Shown here piece after piece: positions 11,701-25,628 of a DNA stretch of 64,000 bases. Position 1 is the first letter of the stretch. Every line of letters starts with the position of its first letter. Made by a program: the position numbers and the translations under genes. Source of the stretch: Lutraria lutraria (Eukaryota; Mollusca; Bivalvia; Venerida; Mactridae); NCBI GenBank assembly GCA_964023205.1, contig OZ026851.1:15107637-15171636 (forward strand), written 5' to 3'. The notes under the pieces are model-generated. The model saw only the letters and a list, made by a program, of their open reading frames with translations, was not told where the DNA came from and did not search any database.

Positions 11701-14700
11701 TGTGTCGATTTATCCCTTATGTACTAATAGTATGCATTTGGGTTTTTTGGTAAATCAGCGTTGCACTTGAAGTATTCTATGTCTATCACTTCTGATCAAT
11801 CAATTTCATTTCCAATAAATTTCATATCTATTTTATTTCATATATAAATATAACCATTATTGTTGTACGCTTTGAAGAATACTGTAATACATAGAATTTA
11901 TTCGACTTCAGTTGAGTTGAGAAGTTCCCCGTTCAGCGAGAGAAGATTTAGCAACCACTTGTTTAATTGTGGAGTACCTTGTCTTGTTTCGCTGCCAACA
12001 CTTCAGACCACCAAAAAATACCATCCAAACACAACATCACTTGTGTGTCAACATTTTTGGAACACTAATAAATGTAACTTCCATGGCAGTAAAAAAATAT
12101 AATCCTCAAGAAATCGAATTCTTAAACAAGTAGGTAAATTTAGTACAAGAGACTGACGGAGAAGTCTTTTTTTATGTATATATTCCGGTTCGTAAATTCC
12201 ATAACAAGTTACTATGACTTCTGAAGTTGTTACATCGTCTTGTTCCCGGGCATGCGGTTTGGCGATGATCACAAATGTTGTTTTTTTATCAGCAACTATT
12301 TTTTTTAAAAATTTTATCAATTTAACCACTCAATTTCAAACATTTTACATTAAAATCCATTTTATCAAAATATCTCACAAACATGCATTCGACTTCTAAT
12401 TTTGATAATGTGCGTTACGTCTCAAACATTATCCAATCAAAATAGTTAGCTTCCTCCTGGTCTGTGTGATAGATTGTGTCTATCGCTGACACTAGGCTAG
12501 TGGTCAAGCTCTGATCTTCTCCAGGAACTTGTCTTATTTCAACTACCACCTGTAATATAGGATTAAACACAATTAACATGTAACAGATCCATGCGATACT
12601 CTTACGATACTATAAACTGCTAGGAAAATAACGTATTAGCGGTTTTATTGGACGAGAAGTGAACAGCGCGAACTGTGGTAGGAAAACACGGCATGGGTCA
12701 ATGGGTGCATTCAAGACATACACCCGTCTCTTGAAGTTGGGCCAAATATAAAATCAACTGGAAAACGAATAAATCATGTGATGTTTTTTATCCAGAATAG
12801 TTCTTGCAGCATAGGATTACTAAACTTAACGAGGACATTAATAAGTTGTGTAAATCAGGCACATGACTCCAATGAAGGACACCCAACAGTGTTACCGGCA
12901 CTGAATATATTGGCGGCTCAGAAGAATTTTACATACGTTACACAGTTTTGGAATCCAGACTGAAAGAGACGGAATAAATCCCTTGGCTTTTCCGATGATA
13001 ACAAAAGATTGCAATATGCTTTTGAGCAACTATTTTATGCATGTTAGAGCATTGATTGGGAATATATCTCAATGTATGACCCCGCCTTGTACTATGTAGC
13101 ATATGATACAATAACTCAGCATGACATTATAAATATACTTAAAAGAATATCACATGATCGTCCTCCAGACGTCGGTGACAAACTATGAGTTATATACCAT
13201 TCAATTCAGCTAATCAACTTTTTTTATTCCGATTTCCGGCAAAATAAATCCTTTCTTCGTTGGCTACAAAGTCTGTTAAAGCGTCATTGTTATTTGAATC
13301 AAGAGAATGATTAAGAAATAATAAATCACGTGTCGTACATGAAGTAGAATTATATAGCAATGTCTTGGCTGAATTAACGAACAATCTCAGAAAGTCTAAA
13401 ACTTGTTGAAACATTGCTAGAAATCAACATCTCCCTCGAAATATTCTTAAAAAATGATTTTGACAAAAGGAGCATCATCGGACAGTTTTACTGATACAAA
13501 ACTAAACACAGCCCGTTCCAAAGCGACCGGAATGCTTTTAAAAACGGCATAAATCCTAAACGAGATTGCATGAATGTATTTATACATACACTTGAACACT
13601 GAAATCTTATCTAACCAATCTAGATTTGTGTATATTTTATGTGTAATACACAACGCTGTCTTAATCCAAACTCGAAATTTGTCCACATAAATACGCCAAG
13701 ATATTCACAAAACGATGTCTGAAAAAAGGTAGAAGTTTAGAAGTTATACCTAGAATATCACCCAGACAAACGACACGTTTAAAATCTGTTTATGTTAATT
13801 TGTATCCATGTATTGTTTTATTATCAGAGTCTATGTCTTTACAGTAATGCACAAATCTAAATAATGTTTAATGAAAGCCTCGTCCCGAATCTAGCCTCAG
13901 CGTTTTCCATGTACGTTTAGCCTGTAATCCGTTTGTATATACCGTCTTAGTTTTGTCTTTTCGCGTACGGATCGGTTTTTAACGTAAAAAGAACATAGAC
14001 ATTTAGTTATACAATCTGTGTAAAGATGAAAGAACAAATTGTAAGTAAAATGTACAAAAGCGAATTTCGATTGAATTTAATTAACTGTAAATATGTTAAA
14101 AAGATATAAGATAGTTTTGCATTCATCGGGGGTAAAAGTCGCACATTTTCAAAAAGAAAAAAAACTATCAAACGAAATTTAATGATATGTGTAGGAATTC
14201 GTTTAATTGCGGGTACATAGGTAATGTCGACAAAAAAGTTTCATTCCGAAATTGTATTATATGACATGTGATAAATGTGTTTGTTATGTTTCAAAAGTTT
14301 GGGTATTCATTTGGTTAGTGGATCAAATAGTTAATTAGATTATTACTATTTGCTTTAAAAAAACAACAAAGTAAGTATACATATATCGTAAATGAAATAA
14401 TCTATAAACAGAAAATCAACATGTTGACACATAATTAAATTTAAACAATTTGGATCTTTACACAATACTAAATATTCGTGTGATCAATTTTTACAAATGT
14501 GAAAAAGTCAACATCTATGATGTCTAGGGCTAAATTCACCAAGCGTGGAGATTTATTTTGAGTTTTTCGACCTTTTTTCTACCCCAGCTATTCGCGTTAC
14601 TCATAAATACTTGTACGGCTATGATTTTGCTTAAAACGTAATTAGATATATAGCCGTAAGGTTGATATTAAATAAACTGTTAAATGTATCAAAATGTTTC

Positions 14701-16365
14701 ATCTTTGATTTGTAGATTATTTTACACCTTCACTTGTCAATCCTACCCTTCATATATTCAGCGATACTTTATGGAGGCCCTGACCCTTCAAAAAAAAAAA
14801 GATCCTCCAATTGAAAGAAATCACCAAATCTATTGATTTGAAATATTGCGAATGTGCTCATTAATAATTTTCAAACATTATAATGGGTTAAGATTTTTTT
14901 TCGGTAAGATTTCACATACTTGCATGAAACAATTTAGTTCTGAGTATAAAGTATTCTACAAGTCTAATAAATCTGGAAACCCCACATTAGCATAAAAACA
15001 ATCAAATTTCTTCCTCTCAATATTTTCTGGCAGAACGACTAACAAAATATCTGAACGGATGCAAATCTGTATCGTATATGACACATCTACCAGTCTGTTA
15101 TTACATGGTGTCGTTACTCTAAAAAAACCTATATTGACCATATGTTCACGTGTGAAACAATTACGTCTGCACGTTTTTTTATTATTTATTTTTCTCCCTT
15201 TATCATCCCTTTTCGAGACATATTCTCTGCTAATGTACAAAAACTGTCTCAAATTTGTACAGAATTATTTAAATATGTTAAGGACATTTCCTTTAAAAAA
15301 GCCAAAAAGTAGCACTAGGTCACTTCCGGTAAAAGTGGTCATTTCGGACATTCCTTTTTTCTCGTCCTAGTTATAAATCGGAAGCCTATATATTGTGTGT
15401 GCTTGGCTCCTTTTTTTACTCCTTACATAGCAATGTACATTAGGCCAAAGGTTTTTGAAGCCAGTTGCTAAAAATGTGTATGTGAATTGATTTGAAGTGT
15501 CACAAAATATTGATGAAGCAATATTCTTAGAATCACGTGACATGCAGATGCAATGACGTATGCCGTTTTTATGAAGAATTATAACCAGACACACAAAAAA
15601 CGTGTACAGGAAATAGTGTAGGATCGGGTTTTATTTTTCTGAAACATATCAAAGTATATATTTTATCAATGAATTTCAATGACATTTTTGTACTTCGATG
15701 AATAACCTCAACATGTGTGAATTTATTTGAAATGTTTTTATTTCATTGCTAAGAGGTATTAATGTAATCAATCGAATATAATCCAAATTAAAATCAGAAT
15801 GGAACACATTTCGGACTCCTTATAAAGAGAAGAACATCTATAATCCTGTTAATATATCAAATGCTTACAAAATTAAATGCAGCGAAAAATTATAGAAAAT
15901 TTAAAAGTTTATCGAAAGACCGCATGAAAAATTAATCAGACGTAATGTTAAGGCGTTAATATGACGTAGTTTGCATTCCCTTCTATTATTTGGTCTTGCA
16001 AACAAATTTAGTAGCATACCACAGTCAATTTATGTTCATCTCAATATACGCCTGTTGGTTGTTAATATTATTCATTACACTTTTTATGTGGCATTTTTTT
16101 AGAAATACAAGCAATTAGACTATTCAAGACCACATTCCTTGAACGTATGAATGGGGAACTAACTTTGAAATCATTATGAATAGCGAATAGTTGGACTTGT
16201 AAGTAAATTATACTGAAGAATATTCGTAGTAAGATACTTATTACTTGTTCAGGAAGTATTTATATGTGTGTAGTTATCATATATTGTTGTTGTCGTCGCT
16301 TTCATATATCATACTGTTTGTTATAAGAATAAACGTCACACTAAATTTATATAAAAACAATTGCC
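8711..16365. other. no gene seen over 7.6 kb
   Basis: AT-rich. Several open frames of 60-103 codons occur on both strands (for instance around 12048-12329 and 15059-15370), but they overlap each other on opposite strands, lack domain patterns and have no good splice context. No arrays or inverted-repeat elements were recognised. Confidence 0.6.
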
Positions 16366-16868
16366 ACAGTTCATCTATGATACACGTGTCACAGTCCATC
16401 TCTATAAGACGTGTCACAGTCCATCTCTATAAGACGTGTCACAGTCCATCTCTATAACACGTGTCACAGTCCATCTCTATAACACGTTTCACAGTCCATC
16501 TCTATAACACGTGTCACAGTCCATCTCTATAACACGTGTCACAGTCCATCTCTATAACACGTGTCACAGTCCATCTCTATAACACGTGTCACAGTCCATC
16601 TATATAACACGTGTAACAGTCCATCTCTATAACACGTGTCACAATCCATCTATATAACACGTGTCACAGTCCATCTATATAACACGTGTCACAGTCCATC
16701 TCTATAACACGTGTCACAGTCCATCTCTATAACACGTGTCACAGTCCATCTCTATAACACGTGTCACAGTCCATCTCTATAACACGTGTCACAGTCCATC
16801 TCTATAACACGTGTCACAGTCCATCTCTATAACACGTGTCACAGTCCATCTCTATACTACATGTGACA
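16366..16868. repeat. 25-bp minisatellite carrying CACGTG boxes
   Basis: About 20 head-to-tail copies of a 25-bp unit, CACGTGTCACAGTCCATCTC plus TATAA. The repeat is very homogeneous; variants include GACGTG (two units), CACGTT (one) and TATAT for CTAT. By my count at least 16 units have an intact CACGTG palindrome. Confidence 0.97.
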
Positions 16869-17214
16869 GGTGCAACCTTATAGATCAGAAAAATGATCAG
16901 CCGTTGATGTAGTTTTGTTTGTAGTTATCAATGAAACTTTTAAAGATGCTTTTGCCCATAAAGCCTATTCAAAGATTTTACAACCGGATTTTCATGTCGA
17001 TTACTCGGGTTATATAACTTAAAAGTAATTGTTCAAATTTATACACGTACAAATCACACAGAAATCTTCAGTAACATGACTGCACATGTAATATAAACAG
17101 CAAAGACAAAGAAGAAGACATTCAAATGAAGGAACACCTTATATTGAATGTTCAACCACAAAAATGGACTAAATGTCATATTACATTACAGACACACATA
17201 TAGTTAAAACGCGT

Positions 17215-18530
17215 AACATTACAGACACATAAATATATATTATATATACCATTACTGACAAACATACATTGAATATACCATAACAGACATATATTATATA
17301 TACCATTACAGTAACACATATATTATATATACCATTACAGTAATACATATATTATATATACTACTACAGTAACACATACATTATATATACCATTACAGTA
17401 AAACATATATTATATATACTATTACAGTAACACATACATTATATATACCATTACAGTAACACATACATTATATATACCATTACAGTAACACATACATTAT
17501 ATATACCATTACAGTAACACATACATTATATATACCATTACAGTAAAACATATATTATATATACTACTACAGTAATACATACATTATATATACCATTACA
17601 GTAAAACATATATTATATATACTATTACAGTAACACATACATTATATATACCATTACAGTAACACATACATTATATATACCAATACAGTAACACATACAT
17701 TATATATACCATTACAGTAAAACATATATTATATATACCAATACAGTAACACATATATTATATATACCATTACAGTAAAACATATATTATATATACCATT
17801 ATAGTAACACATATATTATATATACCAATACAGTAACACATACATTATATATACCATTACAGTAACACATACATTATATATACCATTACAGTAAAACATA
17901 TATTATATATACTATTACAGTAACACATACATTATATATACTACTACAGTAACACGTATATTATATATGCCATTACAGTAACACATATATTATATATACC
18001 ATTACAGTAACACATATATTATATATACCATTACAGTAACACATACATTATATACACTACTACAGTAACACATACATTATATATACCATTACAGTAACAC
18101 ATATATTATATATACCATTACAGTAACACATATATTATATATACCATTATAGTAACACATATATTATATATACCATTTCAGTAACACATACATTATATAT
18201 ACCATTACAGTCACACATATATATACCAATACAGTAACACATATATTATATATACCAATACAGTAACACATAATATTATATTATATATACCATTACAGTC
18301 ACACATATATATACCAATACAGTAACACATATATTATATATACCAATACAGTAACACATACATTATATATACCATTACAGTCACACATATATATACCAAT
18401 ACAGTAACACATATATTATATATACCAATACAATAACACATATATTATATATACCATTACAGTAACACATACAATATAAATACCATTACAGTAACACATA
18501 TATTATACATTGTTTACAGAGGAACATTAT
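17215..18530. repeat. 29-bp AT-rich minisatellite, about 42 units
   Basis: Units of 29 bp: CATTACAGTAACACATACAT followed by TATATATAC, repeated with alternations (cataca/catata, cca/cta, ttaca/ataca) and some shortened units near 18210-18390 that lack the TTATATA part. Each unit has a self-complementary TATATTATATATA-like core. Confidence 0.97.
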
Positions 18531-19585
18531 ATACCACTACAAACATGCATATATTGTAATAAATGCAGACACGCATTTACTATACATACAATAACAGAGA
18601 CATATATCTGATACATTCATTGATAGACACTTATTTAGTATATGTAAGTTACGGACTAGATTATGATATACAAAATGTACATGAAATCACAGCCTCATTC
18701 ATATGCATGTGTTGTACAAATCATAGCAATTTATAAATGGACACATATTCAGTTCCGTTTGAAGAAAATAAATTGTAATCAAGACACGTATATTCGAATA
18801 ACATTTAAACGACTTAAATACCATAATTACCATAATAAATTAATTAGTCCTCATTATCTTAAATAAATTCACATAGTATGTATCCAAAGATATCCAGAAG
18901 TCATGATGTATTTTATATCCGTGTAAAGGTTTTTTTTCTTGTATTTTGTTGATATTAAACATTCAATACTAACTAGAGACAGAAGATAAATATGTTTATT
19001 TAATTCATATGTGAGGTCACACGTTGCCAATCATAGACAATTAAGTAGGTGACAACGATTATACTATTAAGAATATGTGGTATTTATTTGCTAAATACTA
19101 TAATAAAAAGTTGTAATGAAATAATTCAGATTTCATGGGTGATTTAAACATTTAAGTTTATAAATGCTTCAAATGTTTTAATTGTGATTTTAAAGAGAGT
19201 TTTCCGACAATATTTTTTGCGTTTTTTTTATTATTATTATTTCACGATAATTCGTCTGAAAATTAGTTTTGAACCAAACTTTGAACTGATATTTTTCAAA
19301 ATGGGACATTTCTTGACCAAAGATTATTACAACCTGATTTTGTCTGTTTTATTTGTGTGTAAAATATCAAAATATCTTGTTGTATAATATTATTGGTGGG
19401 ATAACTAATTTGCTCCAAAATGTTTTCGTTTGCTTGGTCTTTGGAGAGATTAAAGAAAGCATTTAGATTTTCAATAGACAAGAATATTTATTAGTGAATA
19501 ATATTAGTAAGAATAAAAGCAAGTCAATGATAATATGCTAACTGTATGTCAATGTGATTATATTACGGTAATAGAAAGGATATAA
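18531..19585. other. no gene seen
   Basis: AT-rich spacer between the 29-bp and 57-bp arrays. Nothing recognisable. Confidence 0.7.
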
Positions 19586-20100
19586 GCCACTAAGAGCCTC
19601 ATTTAGGGCTTGGTCTCACGTTTTATAATAATTTACTAACGTACTATTTAATGGAACGTATAGAAAAGAACCCATTGAGGGCCTCATTTACGGTCTGGTT
19701 CGTGTTTAACCATGCATAATTACTATATTATAATAACCAATGATGAGAACCCCATGAAAGGGCCTCTTTTGGGGCACAACTCATGCATACGTCATATGAA
19801 AGGGCCTCATTTCGGGCACAGTTCATGCATATGTCGTATGAAAAATATTTTTTGAAAGGGCCTCATTTTGTGTGCAGCTCAGGCATTTTTTGAAAGGGCC
19901 TCATTTTGGGCACAGCTCATGCATACGTCATATGAAAAATAAATTTTGGAAAGGGCCTCATTTTGGGCACAGCTCATGCATACGTCATATGAAAAATAAA
20001 TTTTGGAAAGGGCCTCTTTTAGGGTACAGATCATGCATACGTCATATGAAAAAAAGCAATATGGAAAGGGCCTCAATTTGGGCTCGGTTCATGTTTTATC
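19586..20100. repeat. 57-bp minisatellite, diverged at the left end
   Basis: Core units read GAAAGGGCCTCATTTTGGGC, ACAGCTCATGCATACGTCAT and ATGAAAAATAAATTTTG. Three to four good copies lie at 19890-20060, and older shortened ones extend left to about 19590. As 57 is a multiple of 3, long frames stay open on both strands with a 19-residue period. Confidence 0.93.
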
Positions 20101-23100
20101 ATTCTATATTAGGGTAACTCTGAGGTGAGTATGATGTTGTGTACGTTTTAACATAATCCCTTTGTTTTACAAGACATACCTCTTGGTTATAGAAGCAGAA
20201 CGATTTAACAATCAGTTAGTGATGTGACCTCAAAACGGTGATAAAAAGATAAAAACGAGTGGATGTTTAACATGAACGGTTAGTTTTTCGTGTCCTTAAG
20301 CAATATACACTTAAACGTATACCATATTATACATAAGTCAAACACATATCATTTACATATTAACACTGATCGATAAAATACTCGTACATAACAATATTAT
20401 ATAAACTAACTGCGAACAGTACAACACGGTTTTAGTGAACTCGGATATACCGAAGTACGGATATAGATACGTGTAATAAATAATCATACCTCGATTAAGT
20501 CAATTTGCATTTCAATGTAATGGTTATAGTGAACTGATTATTCACTCTTTTGTGTTCTACTGTACGCCAAATAATAGCGCAACCTAGTATCTTCGTGCTA
20601 CAAATATGAACTTAGAATTATATTGTCAATGGAAAAAATGCAAATATCGGTTAAATCTAATTTTAACAATTGTGGAAAAGAGATGTCGACAAAGTCTTCA
20701 AATAGAGTTGCTGCCCTTAGGAGATTCTGTTGAGTTACAAAATATCTAAAAAAAGTGTTGCTTTTGTATTCAAATACGTGGAGTGAGTATAATTCACTCC
20801 AATAGGTAATACATAAATTGTTGATAATGCAAACTAGATCTCCATTTGTTGTTAAAAAAGGCGGTCATTATATACTGAATAATTGACTAATATTGTATAG
20901 AACAGTTTAAACTTGATACTTAAAATCGAACAGGAATCAATGTTTATTTCTTTGTTTACTGACCACTACTCCGACCTAATTAAAGTAACTTATAAGATCC
21001 ATTTTAGCCGGAAAAAATAGTCCGAAAGTCACACCTAGGTCCTCTTTTTTAAGTTTGTACCTCACATTCATAAAACTTTGTCCATGCTATAATTATAGAG
21101 ATATAAAAATCAAATGACCACGTGTAGAATAAATTTCCTTCATACTTTAGAACGGTCTGATAATATTTTTTAAAACTGAAAAAAAAAGAAACGGATTCAA
21201 AGACAATGCCGCATGCAATACAAGTCATGTTACCATGCCAACCACGTATTTACAAAGAACCCATGACAACAAACAACCAAACACACACTGATTCGTAGAA
21301 CAAAAAAAACTTAACAGTATTACACCAACTCACGACCTATTTTATTACAAGATCTATTTCATTTATCAAGGTCTGATAATAAGTAAATAAATTTTTATAA
21401 TAATATTCACCGTAATGGCCATCATACAGCCATACATCAGTTAACCATGCTGCATATATGAAATTATAAAGGTCAGAATAAAGACTTTTATCTACAAATG
21501 TATATTAAACTGAATGTGTTACTTTCAGTTATGCGAGGCTTGTTCTTGCGTGCACTGAGACAAATTCTAAACGTTCACCGTGTTTTTATAGAACTGGAAG
21601 AAAATCAATAAACACAATTTTTTTCAGATGGACTTCTAAATTAGATATATTCAGTCCAACATTTTTATTGCATACCCGATTTAATCTTTGTGTCGATCGA
21701 TTGTATATTATCAAATATAAGTATAAAATAAGAATTTATTGACTTATTTTGGTTCTTTCAAGAAAGCATTTTAGTAATGCCGACGTATATTAATTCGACT
21801 CAATGTATACTAGTATTCGGACGAATTCGGACGAATTTTAAAAAATGTATTAATTGATATGTATCGGTCATTTATCTCAACAGCTGATCGAAATAATCGA
21901 TATTTTAAAAGAACACCATACCAACGTATTCCAAAACAAAACCTTTAATTGGCAACTGTTTGTTGCTCAGATGGCTTATTATTAAGATTTGGACGCTCGT
22001 ACACGTGGTGCATTGTCTTTTATGTTTGGGTTTTAGCAGATTTATTTCAAATGATTATATGTAACACTTTTTGGTCTGTTCGCATGCGGTGGTTATATCA
22101 ATAAAACGACATCTGTAAAAAAGCTCGAAAGCAGCCTATTACTATGCGCCATTAACAAAAAGTATCGGCGAAACAGCTCCGATACAAATCCAAATTCGGA
22201 TGGTCACAATATTGGGACAACGCAATATTTGACAAACTAAACTGTATTTTCAAGAAAGACTTCACTAGAAATTAAATGATAAGGACTTTGTTCAAGCCAA
22301 GACATCTGCAACGTGCCCACATAATGCTAAAATGTTAAAAATTACCGCCAAACAGCATGCAAATTGAACTTAAAATTGAAGTACGTTCTAAAATAACACG
22401 CTGTATTTAATAAGACAGCTCGCAATAATTTTTCATATTAATATAGGCTGTTTGGCATACTTTAATCATTTATCGAATGTTTTAGCAAATAAATTTGTTG
22501 TTTCTTGTTAGTAATTAGTCCAAGTGATGTTCATCTTAAAGTCTGTATAAAGTCGTCCAGAGATAAGTGTTAGGAAATTCGGTGCACTCACGAGCAGGGA
22601 ATATGTAGAATTTGATAAACGGAGATTTTCTAGCGCGCTTTGAACTATTTCTCATTCTGAAATATCATGTTTTCTTTTCCATTGTGTTTGAATTTGATGA
22701 AAGAGCAACTGTTTCTGTCCTGCTCTCGTACTGATTAAGACGGCGTTGTTAAGGTTATACGGTAAAAATACTCAACTCTTTGAAATGTATAACGTTGTTG
22801 TCACATGACTCGTGTCACGTGGAACCATGTCACGTGATACATGATTCGGCAGATGTTGTTTTTTATGTAACTTATGATATGACCAGGTCAAGAAATAATG
22901 ACAATTTGAGGATTTTATTCTTAGCCACAAGACCCAAGTCTTGACATTCAAGCAAAATGATTGGTCGACACTAGATACCGTCTTAAAGCTGACCAATCAC
23001 ATGGTTTCATTTTAAGACTGTTTTTCGTTCTTAATTTATATCCCGCTGTTTTTAGACAGCACACGTACTTTTCTGAAAGACACTCCGTGATTCACCAACA

Positions 23101-23665
23101 AATTAAAAGGTTAAGTTGTTTTTAAGATGTTACGTGCTATAAAATAACATTTGCGATGAGTGATGCATCCATGTAAAAAATATGATACAAAATTAACCAA
23201 AGCAAGATACGAATCACATCGATAAATTAACGTTCTGTTCTGGACAGACGGATATATCTTTTCTTTTATTAGAAACATATTTACATTATCTCTCGTAATT
23301 AAATAATTAGAATTGTGGTACGAAATGCATCGGGGCGAATCGGAACGTTTTACGCAAATCACTTCTATTTACCACAAATTCAGTGGAATAGTTTTTCGTT
23401 TGTTTTCTTTTTTACATCGTGTGGTTTAATCGAACTATCGCATATATTGTCTAGATATTAAGAAAAAGATTCTAATTTAGACAAAGTCAGATATAATTAA
23501 TTGTATTCTTTGAAGTTTAATTTGAACACAATTTTTAGAGCACTGTCAAAGTTTACAGTGATGAGCGTTTTTGCAAATTTAAGCAAATATGCTTATGGCT
23601 TAGACATTTGTCGTTAAGGGCAATGGTCGCTTATCACACTGAATTGTAATAACAAAACGTAAATA
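20101..23665. other. no gene seen
   Basis: AT-rich. A pair of CACGTG boxes lies at 22816-22821 and 22831-22836. Small frames have no recognisable domains. Confidence 0.6.
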
Positions 23666-23842
23666 CAGCACAACCTCTCCATAGCGGCCCTCTCTTGAGC
23701 AACAACATCCCATCAACAACAGTATGATTTTCCCACTGCATGATTTAACTACTATAGTTTAACCTCTCTGGAGCAACAACATTTCAACAAAACAAATAAT
23801 TTTCTTACACCAAAAGGGTGCTGCTTTAGAGAGGTTGTACTG
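23666..23842. mobile_element. MITE-like element with CAG(T/C)ACAACCTCTC termini
   Basis: The left end CAGCACAACCTCTCC and right end AGAGAGGTTGTACTG are inverted repeats. Internally it has repeated 'gagcaacaacat' words, and the 'gcggccctct' block is shared with 60940-60976. About 177 bp, non-coding. Confidence 0.65.
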
Positions 23843-23872
23843 AATTTGATTACTATAGCATATTCTCATTAA

Positions 23873-24236
23873 AGGGGCATACCCTACAACTAATTGGTGC
23901 ATCTAGATCGAATCAAGGCAAAATGATGATAAATTAGAAGCTTGTAAAGAAAAAATCCGACGAAGAAAGTTTCAGCCAAAAATTCATCCAATTAAAAATA
24001 AAATCACAAACATATTAGTTTTTATAAAAGATCGGAAACTCTTTGGAATTTGTTGTACAATTTTTGGGTGGAAGTGATTTATTATTCATAGCTATGATTT
24101 TTGCGGCTAGTACCTAAACTAGTCATTTTATGACCAAAGTTCTTCTTGCAATCATCCATTATATATTGTTTTACGTATACATCTAACGCATTTTTACACT
24201 TTCACAGAATGTTTGTCAGTTGTAGGGTATGCCCCT
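23873..24236. mobile_element. TTAA-flanked MITE, 364 bp
   Basis: Perfect 19-bp terminal inverted repeats AGGGGCATACCCTACAACT, with TTAA directly outside both ends (23869-23872 and 24237-24240). TTAA target sites are typical of piggyBac-type transposition. There is no ORF of note inside, so a non-autonomous element. Confidence 0.9.
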
Positions 24237-24267
24237 TTAACAAAAATATAAATCATTCGCGCATAGT

Positions 24268-24287
24268 TATCAATCACGTGATTGATA
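24268..24287. repeat. perfect 20-bp palindrome centred on CACGTG
   Basis: TATCAATCACGTGATTGATA, just right of the TTAA-flanked MITE. Such sites can bind bHLH dimers, but no gene is nearby. Confidence 0.85.
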
Positions 24288-25142
24288 TAATTCTGTTATA
24301 AGATGGTCTCCCAAAGACATGCACTAGACGACACTAATACGTCTGAGTTCCTTAAGATGAATGAATAATATTTTACAATTATACATCACGAATCATTGAA
24401 TGACTTTTATGATTCACACAGGGTGGGTTCGCCGGAGTGGCAACTAAATGTTCCAGGCAAAAGATTGGTCATATTTGTAAACTAGGAAACGTTACTCATG
24501 TCTCAAAGGTGCGCTAATATTATCCGAACAACTCGTTTGTTTTCCAATTTATATTATCTAGCTACATAACCAAAACTTTCGTTTATATTATGTTTATATA
24601 CGACACTACCCAGACAGTTTCATTACCAGAGTATATTAATGTTCCATAACTCATCCTCATGCAGACATTTCTCATTGTAGGTCGGCTCTGAAGTCATTCT
24701 TGAGACTCGATGTAAGTTAAAAACAAATGTGTCACATAGTTACAAGCGCTCAGATTTAAACAAAACTATTTTTCTTCCAAAATTCCCAAAAGCATAAATA
24801 AGATATTTCGAGTTATACGAATGTGTCGTTTTTTAACCTTACCCTGGGTCAGCACTTGTTTTTAATTGGGAGGTAATATTTTGTATCAAATCTCCTTCCT
24901 TTGTAATTATTTTTACCTCTGAAGATGGAAAATATATCGAACATCTTAGTTAATGACACCTGCTCCTTATTCGAGCAAAATTGTAATTCAATAAATACAC
25001 AAATAAATGTCTTTTATCTTGCATTTACACATTATTCAGAAAAAAATGTTACGCTGTTGACAAAACAAATATACTTGATATTATTATTAGCTTGATTATT
25101 TGATAAATTGACAGATCAGCCGACTAATAATTTAAAATATAA

Positions 25143-25166
25143 TGTGATTGATTTGATTTGATTTGA

Positions 25167-25215
<49 letters not shown>
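25143..25215. repeat. (TTGAT)n/(TTGA)n microsatellite
   Basis: TTTGA/TTGAT units pass into pure GATT repeats, just upstream of the 25.3-kb SINE. Confidence 0.95.
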
Positions 25216-25217
<2 letters not shown>

Positions 25218-25269
25218 GCTTTAGCTAGTTCATATATTACTGGTTTTCAATTATTCATTATTTATTTAT

Positions 25270-25628
25270 GATGTGATTGGTGGTCGAGTGGCAACGGACT
25301 GGACAACTAAACGAAAGGTCATGGATTCGAATCTTAGCTCCGCCGTTGAAATTTCTCAGAGACGCTTCTTCAGAGTCCCCTTCCAACAACCGAGCCATGT
25401 ACTGTGTCCAGAAAATCACAGACAAAGGGGGCGATGTGTGAATCGGCGCTTGACCATCAGGCACGATAAAGAACCAGGAAAAATATTTTAAAAAAGTAGG
25501 GATAAAAATATCCGGTTCTCCTGGCTGCATCTTATTCCCCTCTCTCTCTCTCTCTCTGGGCGGCTCTGAAATGACCATAGCTGTTGACTTGGCCGTAAAA
25601 CAACAGAAAAATAAATAAATAAATTTAT
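25270..25628 (+). mobile_element. near full-length tRNA-derived SINE
   Basis: A box TGGTCGAGTGGC (25280-25291), B box GGATTCGAATCT (25323-25334), the central block CTTCTTCAGAGTCCCCTTCC, a (CT)n tract at 25539-25556, then TGAAATGACCATAGCTGTTG and a 3' tail ending GGCCGTAAAACAACAG plus (AAAT)n. A likely target-site duplication ATTATTTAT is seen just left of the head (about 25257) and just right of the tail (about 25628). Long ORFs on either strand here are side effects. It follows a TTGAT/TTGA microsatellite. Confidence 0.85.

Noticed and set aside
12048..12399. Overlapping 93- and 61-codon ORFs on opposite strands
   Set aside because: No recognisable domain, no splice sites, and mutual overlap; expected by chance in long AT-rich DNA.
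15059..15370. 103-codon plus-strand ORF overlapping a 98-codon minus-strand ORF
   Set aside because: Neither shows conserved motifs or codon bias; kept as noise.
16366..18530. Possible CRISPR array
   Set aside because: The units are directly tandem without unique spacers, and the sequence is eukaryotic; they are minisatellites.
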